DNA of 20,336 bases, taken from positions 1-20,336 of the forward strand of contig CADCOF010000239.1 of the NCBI GenBank assembly GCA_902802975.1, written 5' to 3'. Positions 1 to 7,124 of the stretch are shown one piece after another. Position 1 is the first letter of the stretch, and every line of letters begins with the position of its first letter. Made by a program: the position numbers and the translations under genes. Source of the DNA: an uncultured Ruminococcus sp. Its GTDB lineage: Bacteria > Bacillota > Clostridia > Oscillospirales > Acutalibacteraceae. The notes beneath the pieces were generated by a model that ran no database searches, had not been told where the DNA came from, and saw only the letters and a program-made list of their open reading frames with translations.

Positions 1-67
1 GTCGGGCTGTATCGTAAACGATAATCTTCGCCGCGTTTGCAGTTGTATTATTCCCACAACCAACCGG

Positions 68-125
68 GCGGCATGCTGCCGCACCCAATTCCGCTGGGCG
101 GAACTGCCCGCGGGTGCATACCCGC
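68..125 (+). other. GC-rich stretch with three consecutive perfect hairpins (possible structured RNA tail)
   Basis: The first 140 bases are visibly richer in G and C than the rest of the window. They contain three short perfect hairpins in a row: 68-73 with 77-82, 89-94 with 98-103, and 110-115 with 120-125, with loops of 3, 3 and 4 bases. A rho-independent terminator follows directly. I see no convincing protein on either strand: one + frame is open to about 150 but has no recognisable content. It could be the 3' part of a structured non-coding RNA or an untranslated tail of a gene that begins left of the window. The family is not recognised. Confidence 0.35.
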
Positions 126-139
126 CGCCGCATGGCGAT

Positions 140-174
140 CCCTCTCTGTGATGTGCAGAGAGGGCTATTTTTTT
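140..174 (+). terminator. Rho-independent terminator
   Basis: A nine-pair stem (140-148 with 156-164) with a seven-base loop is followed by a run of seven T residues at 168-174. The orientation ends transcripts coming from the left on the + strand. It isolates whatever lies upstream from the lipoprotein genes. Confidence 0.88.
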
Positions 175-206
175 GGAAAACGCTGTAAATATGAGACTTG
201 ATCGTA

Positions 207-235
207 TTGCATTTTGAATGAGTATATGTTATACT
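207..235 (+). promoter_or_regulatory. SigA-type promoter with extended -10 for the PASTA lipoprotein genes
   Basis: A -35 box TTGCAT (207-212), a 17-base spacer and a -10 box TATACT (230-235) preceded by TG at 227-228 make a close match to a vegetative promoter with an extended -10. It lies about 70 bases upstream of the first lipoprotein start and just after a terminator, which fits the start of a new transcription unit. Confidence 0.72.
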
Positions 236-309
236 AAAATTGTAAGAAAAAGTCATTATTGCTATTAAATATTGATAATTGTTTTGCAAAAGGGGTTTTA
301 GATGTTATT

Positions 310-1494
310 ATGAGTAGTAATGATAAATTTTTGAAATATGCGACATTGTGCTGTGCTGTCATAATGTTTGCTGCTTCATCAAGCGGATGCGTAGAAATAG
401 AGCCTATAGAAGGGATTGAAGATATATTTAAAATTAGTTCGAATTCTGAAAATAGTTCGTCTTCTGAACAAGTCAGTGTGCCTGAGGTGGCTAATTTGTC
501 TGTTAAAACGGCGGAAGAAATACTTGCTAAGGCCGGTTTGACGTATTGCATAGAGAAAGAAAAGAGCGATTCGGCAGAGGGCACAGTAATATTGCAGTAT
601 CCTGCTGCTGGCGAAAAAATAGATAAAGGCGGTCAGGTAACGCTTGTGGTATCGATCGGAAAAGACGAGGATACAGAAAGTGACATTGGTCCCATTATTC
701 AGGAAAGCAATAGCAACAGCGTACTTATCAAAAGCTTTGTGGATCAATCATTTGATGACGCTAAGTGGTATTATGAATCAAACGGGCTGAAGGTGAAGTA
801 CGATGAAGTCTATACAGATAAACATGAGTATGGCAATGTAATATGGCAGAGCATAATGCCGGGTTATTCCGATACATATGTTGAAAAAGGTACAACAATT
901 TCATTCCAGGTTTCTGCAGGAAAAGCAAAGGTTGCATCTGCTCCCGCTGTCTCTTCCGCTCCTGCTGTCTCATCTGCTCCCGCGCCAGCTGTTTCTTCTG
1001 CTCCTGCACCAGCTGTTTCTTCTGTTCCCGCACCCACAATCACTCCAACTCCTCCTGTGCAGGTAATAGTTAATCGCAAGGTGGCTTTTTTTTCAAAAAT
1101 TACTGCCTCATCAATTTTTTCTAATGAGGATATTCCGGAAAACGTACTCAATTACAACGGAAGATGTTGGGCAGAGAATAAAAGCGGTGTCGGTATCGGA
1201 GAATATATTGAATTTAGTCACACAAGTCCTGTTACTGTAGGTGCTTGCGGAGTGGTTAACGGTTTTACGGTAGATGATGAAAATTTTAAGAGTAACGGAA
1301 GATTAACTAAGGTTAAGTTTGAGGGCGATGATGTGGCGTTTACATTTAACATAGACCCGGATTCAATGCAGCTGCAGATATTTGATTTTCCTGAATTAAT
1401 GCATACGCGTTCATTGAAAATAATTATTGAAGATGCAATTTCGGGTACAAAGTATGAGGATACGTGTATTTCAGTTATTATTCCATATGAATAA
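310..1494 (+). CDS. Secreted lipoprotein with two PASTA domains and a discoidin-like NADase-type glycan-binding domain (paralogue 1)
   Basis: I chose ATG 310 (394 aa) because AAAAGGGG lies at 288-295 and the product begins with a signal peptide; an upstream TTG at 259 is less likely. Residues 1-27 are a short charged start, a hydrophobic core and SSGC, giving a lipidated Cys27, although Ser at -3 is not the classic lipobox. Residues about 57-117 and 138-204 are PASTA domains, as found outside penicillin-binding proteins and Ser/Thr kinases, where they bind muropeptides or the cell wall. A Pro/Ala/Ser linker of about 45 residues follows. Residues about 255-394 match the pattern of the NADase-type glycan-binding fold: an ASS start, then PEN, GIGEYIEF, a VVNGF-type strand, and a closing GTKYEDTCIS. 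The protein is probably anchored outside the membrane, reading wall or glycan ligands. Its near-copy follows at 1802. Confidence 0.85.
   Translation: MSSNDKFLKYATLCCAVIMFAASSSGCVEIEPIEGIEDIFKISSNSENSSSSEQVSVPEVANLSVKTAEEILAKAGLTYCIEKEKSDSAEGTVILQYPAAGEKIDKGGQVTLVVSIGKDEDTESDIGPIIQESNSNSVLIKSFVDQSFDDAKWYYESNGLKVKYDEVYTDKHEYGNVIWQSIMPGYSDTYVEKGTTISFQVSAGKAKVASAPAVSSAPAVSSAPAPAVSSAPAPAVSSVPAPTITPTPPVQVIVNRKVAFFSKITASSIFSNEDIPENVLNYNGRCWAENKSGVGIGEYIEFSHTSPVTVGACGVVNGFTVDDENFKSNGRLTKVKFEGDDVAFTFNIDPDSMQLQIFDFPELMHTRSLKIIIEDAISGTKYEDTCISVIIPYE
937..1035 (+). repeat. Imperfect tandem repeat encoding a Ser-Ala-Pro-Ala-Val linker
   Basis: About five imperfect copies of an 18-24 base unit encode variations of SAPAVS and SAPAPAVS between the second PASTA domain and the C-terminal domain. 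The copies alternate synonymous codons, so the repeat is better conserved in protein than in DNA. The paralogue at 1802 has only a short, different linker here, so the repeat expanded (or was lost) after duplication. Confidence 0.75.
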
Positions 1495-1497
1495 ATT

Positions 1498-1725
1498 ATT
1501 ATAGTAAATGACATAAATCTTTTCCTGAACACTTTTTTCAGTGTGGAGAGTTGAGTGTTGAGTGTTGAGAGTTGAGATGTTTTGTTTGCGGAACTTTCTT
1601 CCACGATAAAATTTCGGTTTGATACTTTAATTTTTGTTGTGAGTAAAAAGTTTTTACTTGCACTCCAAACTCAACTCTCAAAACACCACACTCATAAAAG
1701 ATTTTTTAATAAAATTTACTATAAT
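1498..1725. mobile_element. MITE-like palindromic element between the two lipoprotein genes
   Basis: The ends are perfect 12-base inverted repeats, ATTATAGTAAAT at 1498-1509 and its complement at 1714-1725. Pairing resumes inward (ATCTTTT near 1517-1523 against 1696-1702). Further in, a TTGAGTGTTGAG-rich tract at 1550-1575 faces its complement CTCAACTCTCAA around 1670-1681, and a small palindrome sits at 1642-1658. There is no coding content. The whole 228 bases could fold into one long hairpin. It begins four bases after the stop of the upstream gene. A target-site duplication is not clear. It fills the gap between the two genes, which otherwise holds nothing I recognise. Confidence 0.6.
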
Positions 1726-1801
1726 TAGTTATATAATTTATTGTATCTATATTTTGTTACATATATGTTTTGCCAAATAATTTCCAGGTGGTGTTGTGAA
1801 T

Positions 1802-2911
1802 ATGAATGCTAAATATACGAAATACATAGCATTGCTATGTGCAATTATAATGTTTTCCGTTTCATCAAGCGGGTGCGTAATAGATTTGTCAAGTGAGCTG
1901 AACGATATTTCGTACCCGGAACAAGTAGTTGAGCAAGTCAGTGTGCCCGGAGTAGTATCTTTGTCAGTTGAAACAGCGGCGGATATACTTGCTAAAGCCG
2001 GTTTAACGTATTGTGTAAAAGAGGAAAAAAGTGATTCGGCAGAGGGGACAGTAATATTGCAGTATCCCGCTAATGGTGAAAAAATTGACAAAGGCGGTCA
2101 GGTAACGCTTGTGGTGTCCATAGGAAACGGAGAGGAAAGCAATCAGGAGAGTACACAAGAAATACAAGAGAGTACGCCGGAGAATATTAAGCAAAACACC
2201 AGTCCCATTGTTCAGGAGAGCAACAATAACGTTGTACTTGTAAAAAACTTTGTGGGTCAATCAATTGACAGTGCTAAGTCATATTATGAATCAAATGGAT
2301 TGACCGTTAAGTATGATGAAGTCTATACAAACAGTTATTCACGCGGCATTGTGATATGGCAAAGCTTGATGCCGTCTGATTCGGATTCGTATGTCGAAAA
2401 AGGTGAAACAATTTCTTTCCAGGTCTCTGCAGGCAGCGCAGCAACAGTGACTTCAACACCTGCCGCACGGTCAACTCAGCGCAGAGTAGCTTCTTTTTCA
2501 AAAGTTAGTGCGTCGTCTGTTCTTCCTGATGAAGGGGTTTACACGTATATTCCCGAGAACATACTAAACTTCAATGGAAAGTGTTGGACGGAAGATAAAA
2601 GTGGTGTCGGTATAGGAGAGTATGTTGAGTTTAAGAATTCAAATCCGGTTACTGTAAGTTCATGCGGAGTAGTTAACGGCTATACGCTTGATTATGAAAG
2701 ATTTACAAATAACGGAAGATTGACGAAAGTCAAATTTCAAGGTGATGATAAATCGTATACATTTAATATAGACTCAAATTCAATGCAGGAGCAGATATTT
2801 GAGTTTCCGGAACCAATGTATACACGTTCATTGAAAATAATAATTGCAGATGCAATTTCCGGCACAAAGTATTCGGATACATGTATTTCGGTTATTATTC
2901 CATATCAGTGA
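1802..2911 (+). CDS. Secreted lipoprotein with two PASTA domains and a discoidin-like NADase-type glycan-binding domain (paralogue 2)
   Basis: ATG 1802 (369 aa) sits nine bases after AGGTGGTG (1786-1793). GTG 1796 is an in-frame alternative with tighter spacing. The product repeats the plan of the preceding lipoprotein: signal peptide ending SSGC with Cys25, PASTA at about 48-107 and 144-212, then a C-terminal glycan-binding-type domain at about 228-369 with the same GVGIGEYVEF, NNGRLTKVKF and GTKYSDTCIS elements. The region between the PASTA domains is longer and rich in Gln, Glu, Ser and Thr, while the Pro/Ala linker is shorter. Stretches of nearly identical DNA (for example around 2030-2110 against 570-650) show a tandem duplication. 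The gene ends 28 bases before the GTPase gene, so the two are probably cotranscribed. Confidence 0.85.
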   Translation: MNAKYTKYIALLCAIIMFSVSSSGCVIDLSSELNDISYPEQVVEQVSVPGVVSLSVETAADILAKAGLTYCVKEEKSDSAEGTVILQYPANGEKIDKGGQVTLVVSIGNGEESNQESTQEIQESTPENIKQNTSPIVQESNNNVVLVKNFVGQSIDSAKSYYESNGLTVKYDEVYTNSYSRGIVIWQSLMPSDSDSYVEKGETISFQVSAGSAATVTSTPAARSTQRRVASFSKVSASSVLPDEGVYTYIPENILNFNGKCWTEDKSGVGIGEYVEFKNSNPVTVSSCGVVNGYTLDYERFTNNGRLTKVKFQGDDKSYTFNIDSNSMQEQIFEFPEPMYTRSLKIIIADAISGTKYSDTCISVIIPYQ

Positions 2912-2939
2912 TAGACATATAAGGAAGGATAAGTAAAAT

Positions 2940-4163
2940 ATGGAAATTTTTAAGTCAAATAAAAACAACGCGGAAGTTTTTGATTACGAAAATTTTGATT
3001 ATGAAAAATGCCTCAGTGAGGTTTTGGAGTCTGTTAAGAAACCCAATATTATGATTTGTGGTTCTTCCGGCGTAGGCAAAAGCAGCTTGATCAATGATAT
3101 TTTCGGTACTCATGTGGCTGAAGTCGGAAATTCGGGAGTATCTACCACAAGAGGAATACACGAATACAAAGGTGAAACGATAAATCTGTTTGATACGGAA
3201 GGCTTTGAGATCGGCAGAGAAGAAGTTGCCGCACGTCATATTTTTAATCGTTTGAATAACAAGGAACAGATAGCAAGTAACGATTTTGAAAATCGAATTC
3301 ATGAAGTCTGGTATTGTATCAACGGTGGAAGTAAGCGTTTTCTTGATTTTGACAAAGAAGAGATTTGCAAGATCAGAGATAAGAACATCCCGGTGATGAT
3401 AGTTATCACTAAAATCGACACACTTTCAGAGGATGAACTCATTGCCCTGAAAAACGAGATTGCGTATGTTTTGCCGTCTATTCCAAGCATTTTTTCATAT
3501 TCAACCAATAGTCAGTTCGTTCAGGAACTTAAAGCTGCAGGTATATATAAAAAATTTGTCCAAAGAGATGAGATGGTAAAATGGGCTATCGATCATCTTG
3601 ACGAAGCACTGAGAGAGGGTTTCGTTCCGTCACTGCGTTCAAGTCTTGCAATAAGAAGAAACTATATTATATCAACAATAGTTAAAAAATACAGTACTAT
3701 GGCAGGCGCGGTTGTGATTGGAACATCGTTTATTAATGTTCCTTTCTCGGATTCTGTACCTTTGATGTCACTTCAGGTGAAAATGGCAATGTCAATTATA
3801 AATGCCTACGGCATAAAGTCGGACGTCTCGAAATTGGTTGGTAACTTGATAGGAACTACAGGTGTGTCGTATTTTGGAAGGACGCTTGCGTCTCAATTGA
3901 TTTCTGTTATTCCGTTCATTGGCAATACAGCTAAAGCGTCTGTTAATACCACTGTTGCTGTAACTATAACCGGAAGTCTCGGCGCAGCAATTACACTTGT
4001 TTGTGAACAGTATTTGAAAGCGTGTATAAAGAATAACGGAGCAAATAATTTGCCGTTTTCTGATTTTCTTACAGTTGAGAATCTCAAACGAGCAATTTCA
4101 TTCGTACAAAAAAACAAATCGGATTTTGGTATTTCAGATACAGACAAGAAACACAACGCTTAG
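2940..4163 (+). CDS. Era/TrmE-like P-loop GTPase with DUF697-like hydrophobic C-terminal domain
   Basis: This 407-aa protein has a full GTPase signature: G1 GSSGVGKS at 41-48, candidate G2 threonines at 69-70, G3 DTEG at 85-88 and G4 TKID at 157-160, so guanine specificity is expected. Residues from about 225 on are a weakly hydrophobic, Gly/Ala/Ile-rich helical region like the DUF697 (YcjF-type) domain, which suggests membrane association or oligomerisation. AGGAAGGA lies about ten bases before the ATG. The gene lies 28 bases after the lipoproteins and 10 bases before a second GTPase, and all look cotranscribed. Related GTPases occur in defence-like and membrane-remodelling contexts, but no specific role can be assigned here. 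Confidence 0.82.
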   Translation: MEIFKSNKNNAEVFDYENFDYEKCLSEVLESVKKPNIMICGSSGVGKSSLINDIFGTHVAEVGNSGVSTTRGIHEYKGETINLFDTEGFEIGREEVAARHIFNRLNNKEQIASNDFENRIHEVWYCINGGSKRFLDFDKEEICKIRDKNIPVMIVITKIDTLSEDELIALKNEIAYVLPSIPSIFSYSTNSQFVQELKAAGIYKKFVQRDEMVKWAIDHLDEALREGFVPSLRSSLAIRRNYIISTIVKKYSTMAGAVVIGTSFINVPFSDSVPLMSLQVKMAMSIINAYGIKSDVSKLVGNLIGTTGVSYFGRTLASQLISVIPFIGNTAKASVNTTVAVTITGSLGAAITLVCEQYLKACIKNNGANNLPFSDFLTVENLKRAISFVQKNKSDFGISDTDKKHNA

Positions 4164-4173
4164 GTGGGTATAT

Positions 4174-5391
4174 ATGAAGACGAATAACAACGTGCTAAAA
4201 ACATCAGTTCTCGTAATAGGTCAATCGGGTGTTGGAAAAAGTTCACTGCTTAATTACATTTTTAGTAGGGAAGTTGAGAAGACAGGTGTAGGTAAAGCTG
4301 TCACCAAAAAGGGTATCTTTCCTCATGATTTTAAATATGATGATGATTTTATTATTAAAATATATGATACATGGGGATTGGAACCTGAAAAAGATGCTGC
4401 TTGGAAAGATTTGGTTTTTGAAAATATAAGCGAAAATGATACGAAAGACATTAGCGAATGGCTTAATACAATTATCATATGTATAAGTGCGTCATCTGAT
4501 AGAATTCAGGAATTTGAAGTTAATATTATAGAAGACTTATTAAAAGACAAGCGAAATATCATTATAGCAATTACAAATTGTCAAAGTGAGCAAGATATAT
4601 CGGCGGAAAAGATCAGGAAACAGTTAATCGAGAAAACAGTGTTGGAAAATATGGACATCGTTTTTGTAAACAGCGTTTCCAAAAAGCTTATCGGCAGAAA
4701 AGAAGGCACTCCTACATTCGGCAGAGAGAAAATTGTCAGAGCAATTATAGGCAATATGTGGAAAACATTTAGAGCCAAAATCCCGGGTTATATTAATTCC
4801 AATATGGTTAGGCGGGAAACACAGTGGCTTACTGCAGAATTTAAGGTGATAGATAGCTTTAAGTTTCCTTTTATCAGAAAAAACACCAGAATTGATGAAT
4901 ATGTCCTTAATATAAATAATGATCTTGATGCTTATATTGACAGCGAAGTTGAAATGGTCAATGATGAATTCAGAAATGCAATAAATTATTACAGTAAACT
5001 TTCAAAAAAGTTTGTTGAAATATCTTTGATCAACTCCGGGTATTACAAATACGGGTCTGATTTCAATGTTGATATCAGAGAGATTTTTTCGGAGAAGGTA
5101 GACGCTACGCTTGAGAAATTATTTTCCAGCCGCAAAAAACTTATTGAACTGGCAAATCACGAAATACGCGACGGAAAAACTTTCAGAGATATTTTGAAGA
5201 CAATGGGTATAGAATTAGGTATGTATTTAAGAAATACCGTGTCATTAAAAAAGGATCTGAAAGAATCGACTCGCAGCACGATAAGAGAATTTAACGAAAG
5301 TATGTATGTTGAAATTCAAAATTTTGGAGTCTACATTGATCACCTTAATATCGAAAAAGTTTTTCTTGACCAGATAAGAAATTCGGTATAG
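4174..5391 (+). CDS. P-loop GTPase-like protein with altered G4 and a helical C-terminal region
   Basis: ATG 4174 (405 aa) is preceded by AGGTGGG with five-base spacing. The open frame extends upstream inside the previous gene, but that part is not supported. G1 GQSGVGKS occupies 16-23 and G3 DTWG 65-68. The position expected for G4, after the strand NIIIAI, reads TNCQ (134-137) instead of NKxD or TKxD, so guanine specificity is uncertain. Residues from about 200 to the end are largely charged, predicted helical sequence without membrane segments, unlike the DUF697-like tail of the preceding GTPase. The two adjacent GTPases may act as a pair, one canonical and one degenerate, as in septin or dynamin-like heteromers; that is inference. 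Confidence 0.78.
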   Translation: MKTNNNVLKTSVLVIGQSGVGKSSLLNYIFSREVEKTGVGKAVTKKGIFPHDFKYDDDFIIKIYDTWGLEPEKDAAWKDLVFENISENDTKDISEWLNTIIICISASSDRIQEFEVNIIEDLLKDKRNIIIAITNCQSEQDISAEKIRKQLIEKTVLENMDIVFVNSVSKKLIGRKEGTPTFGREKIVRAIIGNMWKTFRAKIPGYINSNMVRRETQWLTAEFKVIDSFKFPFIRKNTRIDEYVLNINNDLDAYIDSEVEMVNDEFRNAINYYSKLSKKFVEISLINSGYYKYGSDFNVDIREIFSEKVDATLEKLFSSRKKLIELANHEIRDGKTFRDILKTMGIELGMYLRNTVSLKKDLKESTRSTIREFNESMYVEIQNFGVYIDHLNIEKVFLDQIRNSV

Positions 5392-5392
5392 C

Positions 5393-5563
5393 ATGTCTGT
5401 TGTTTCTACAGGCGGTGACTGTTTCCAAAATCGAGAAAAAGCAGCGTTTCTTGAGAAAGCCGCAAAAGAAGGAAATACGGAGATTATTTCACAAAATCAT
5501 GAATTGCTTGTAGAAATGCTTAAAGCGACAGCGAATGATATTAAGGCGGCGGGAATATATTGA
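5393..5563 (+). pseudogene. Short ORF resembling the C-terminal helices of a histidine phosphotransfer (HPt) domain, probably a remnant
   Basis: A 56-codon frame starts one base after the stop of the GTPase gene. Its product contains EKAAFLEKAAKEGNTEII followed by a QNHELLVEML helix. This pattern resembles the last two helices of HPt domains (an AxxGD-type turn then HxELLxxY), but the phosphorylated-His helix is missing. No ribosome site of its own is visible, though translational coupling is possible. It is either a gene remnant or a small coupled protein; a remnant is more likely. Confidence 0.4.
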
Positions 5564-5615
5564 GAGAATAATTAAAGTTTTTGCTCATTTATAGGTTCGA
5601 TCATAATTTTTTGAA

Positions 5616-5647
5616 AAAGTCCGGAGATATTGACAGCTCCGGACTTT
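5616..5647 (+). terminator. Hairpin terminator after the GTPase block
   Basis: A perfect 11-pair stem (5616-5626 with 5637-5647) encloses a ten-base loop. It is preceded by A residues and followed by a short AATTT rather than a long T run. The A-rich 5' side and T-rich 3' side could also let it work on the opposite strand. It separates the GTPase genes from the RNA-repair operon. Confidence 0.7.
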
Positions 5648-5689
5648 AATTTGTACCATTTATTCTTAACTTTAATATTAACATATTGT

Positions 5690-5720
5690 TTATGATTTTT
5701 GTAGAAAAATAGTGTATAAT
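5690..5720 (+). promoter_or_regulatory. Probable promoter of the RNA-repair operon
   Basis: A perfect TATAAT stands at 5715-5720, about 50 bases before the first start codon of the operon and after a terminator hairpin. The -35 region is weak: the best candidate, TTATGA at 5690-5695 with a 19-base spacer, is poor. A weak -35 could indicate activator dependence, but nothing shows an operator. Confidence 0.45.
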
Positions 5721-5770
5721 ATCAATAAACCCAAAAACTGTTTTGTGCAAATTTCGAAGGGAGTGATAAT

Positions 5771-6487
5771 ATGGAATCCTATTCTGATTTCTTGTATAGA
5801 ATCAGCTACCAGCAGCCCGAACTGCAGATCGGCGAAGGACGTTTTACTGCGGATAATCGTGTGCTTGAAAAAGTATCTCACGATAATTCTTTTAGCAGCT
5901 TTTACGGCGATACAGTTGTGTTCGATCTGAAAGACAAAGCCAAGAAGAAAATATCGGCGCAAATTGACACGCTTTATGAAGAGGTTCCTATGTGTTTTGC
6001 ACAAAGGCTCGATTCTTCCACACTTCACATGACGCTGCACGATCTGAGTGCGTCAAGCGATTTAGACAGCGTCTCGTCTGATGTGTTCAACAACGAAGTT
6101 AAGCTTTTGCGGGTACTGTCGGAGAATCATATTGCATGCGAAACTATTGATATGAGAATGAACTACATTGTCAATATGGTGAACACAAGTCTTGTAATGG
6201 CTCTTGTTCCCGAAAATGAAAATGAATGGAATAAGCTTCAAAAGCTTTACACGCTTATTGATGAGGTTCGCGTTTGTCCGTATCCGTACCTTACTCCGCA
6301 TATAACGTTGGCATATTTTAATCGCAGCGGATTTGATATGGAGTCAGCCGCTGCACTTAAAACCGTAGTAAGAGAGCTTAACAGCAAGAGTATTAAGATT
6401 CATCTACACACAGATCATCTTGTATATCAAAAATTTCTCAGTATGGATAACTATATTGACGTGTTCAGGCTGGCGAAAAAATTGTGA
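5771..6487 (+). CDS. 2H phosphoesterase-superfamily protein (LigT/CPDase-like)
   Basis: The 238-aa product has two HxT motifs in the expected hydrophobic setting: LHMTL with His86 and Thr88, and PHITL with His177 and Thr179. They are about 90 residues apart, which defines the 2H superfamily. Known members cleave or ligate 2',5' bonds, hydrolyse 2',3'-cyclic phosphates or act on ADP-ribose 1'',2''-cyclic phosphate. The first 45 residues are an extra N-terminal segment not needed for the fold. AAGGGA lies nine bases before the ATG. It is the first gene of an operon containing an RNA ligase and an RNA end-healing enzyme, so RNA-end processing is the likely role; the exact substrate cannot be read from sequence. 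Confidence 0.78.
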   Translation: MESYSDFLYRISYQQPELQIGEGRFTADNRVLEKVSHDNSFSSFYGDTVVFDLKDKAKKKISAQIDTLYEEVPMCFAQRLDSSTLHMTLHDLSASSDLDSVSSDVFNNEVKLLRVLSENHIACETIDMRMNYIVNMVNTSLVMALVPENENEWNKLQKLYTLIDEVRVCPYPYLTPHITLAYFNRSGFDMESAAALKTVVRELNSKSIKIHLHTDHLVYQKFLSMDNYIDVFRLAKKL

Positions 6488-6499
6488 GGAGGATGCTAT

Positions 6500-7108
6500 A
6501 TGTTTGACCCCGGAAAAATGTACACATATATTCGTGGTTTTGCTACAGGTGCGGGAATGCAGGACACACGAAGGGCACTGGCGTTTGCGCGCAAAAAGCA
6601 TGACGGACAATTGCGAAAGAGCGGTGAGGCTTATATTATACATCCGCTTACAATGGCTTGCAACGCGCTCAGTATAGGCATTAAGGATGACAATGTTATA
6701 GCAACGATACTTTTGCATGACGTGTGCGAGGATTGTGACGTTGGACTGCAGGAGCTGCCTGTGTCTGATTCTGTGAAACACAGCGTAAGCTTGATGACAT
6801 TTTCCATAATGCATGGAGAGACAAAAGAGGTTGCCAAAAATCGTTATTACAATATGATACTGCAGGATAGAGCGGCAACTCTCACAAAGCTTATTGACCG
6901 CTGTCACAATGTTTCCAGTATGGCAGGCACATTTTCCGAGGAAAAGCTGACTGCGTATATCGAAGAAACAAGAAAGTATGTACTGCCGCTGATAAAGGAA
7001 GCAAAGCTTCAGTATCCTGAGGATTTTGATGTTCTTTTTGCTCTTAAATATCATATCACAAGCGTAGTGGATTCTATTGAGGCAACTATGCAGGTTTATC
7101 GTAATTGA
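6500..7108 (+). CDS. RelA/SpoT-type HD phosphohydrolase (MESH1-like, stand-alone)
   Basis: This 202-aa protein carries the metal-binding HD pattern of (p)ppGpp hydrolases: His34 in ARKKHDG, His48 in the YIIHPL motif, His73-Asp74 and Glu77-Asp78 in LLHDVCED, and Asp133 in IDRCHN. No synthetase, TGS or ACT domain follows, so it is a single-domain hydrolase of the small alarmone hydrolase/MESH1 type. Known members remove the 3'-pyrophosphate of ppGpp or the 2'-phosphate of NADPH. It starts 12 bases after the phosphoesterase stop, with GAGGAGG seven bases upstream. Given its neighbours, the substrate may instead be another nucleotide or an RNA end. Confidence 0.8.
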   Translation: MFDPGKMYTYIRGFATGAGMQDTRRALAFARKKHDGQLRKSGEAYIIHPLTMACNALSIGIKDDNVIATILLHDVCEDCDVGLQELPVSDSVKHSVSLMTFSIMHGETKEVAKNRYYNMILQDRAATLTKLIDRCHNVSSMAGTFSEEKLTAYIEETRKYVLPLIKEAKLQYPEDFDVLFALKYHITSVVDSIEATMQVYRN

Positions 7109-7124
7109 CGGGAGGGATTTGAAT

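Noticed and set aside
934..1035. CRISPR-like or minisatellite array
   Set aside because: The repeats are short, contiguous and in frame, encoding a Pro/Ala/Ser linker, with no spacers.
1218..1604. Minus-strand frame of 128 codons beginning with a QLSTLNTQLSTL peptide
   Set aside because: The start derives from the MITE-like repeat and the rest is antisense to the first lipoprotein; it is a repeat artefact.
1732..1737. TATAAT as a separate promoter for the second lipoprotein gene
   Set aside because: No acceptable -35 box lies at the right distance in this very AT-rich tract, so chance is likely.
4075..4173. Upstream extension of the second GTPase frame into the first GTPase gene
   Set aside because: The extension has no ribosome site and overlaps the real coding frame; ATG 4174 has a strong site and begins just before the GTPase fold.
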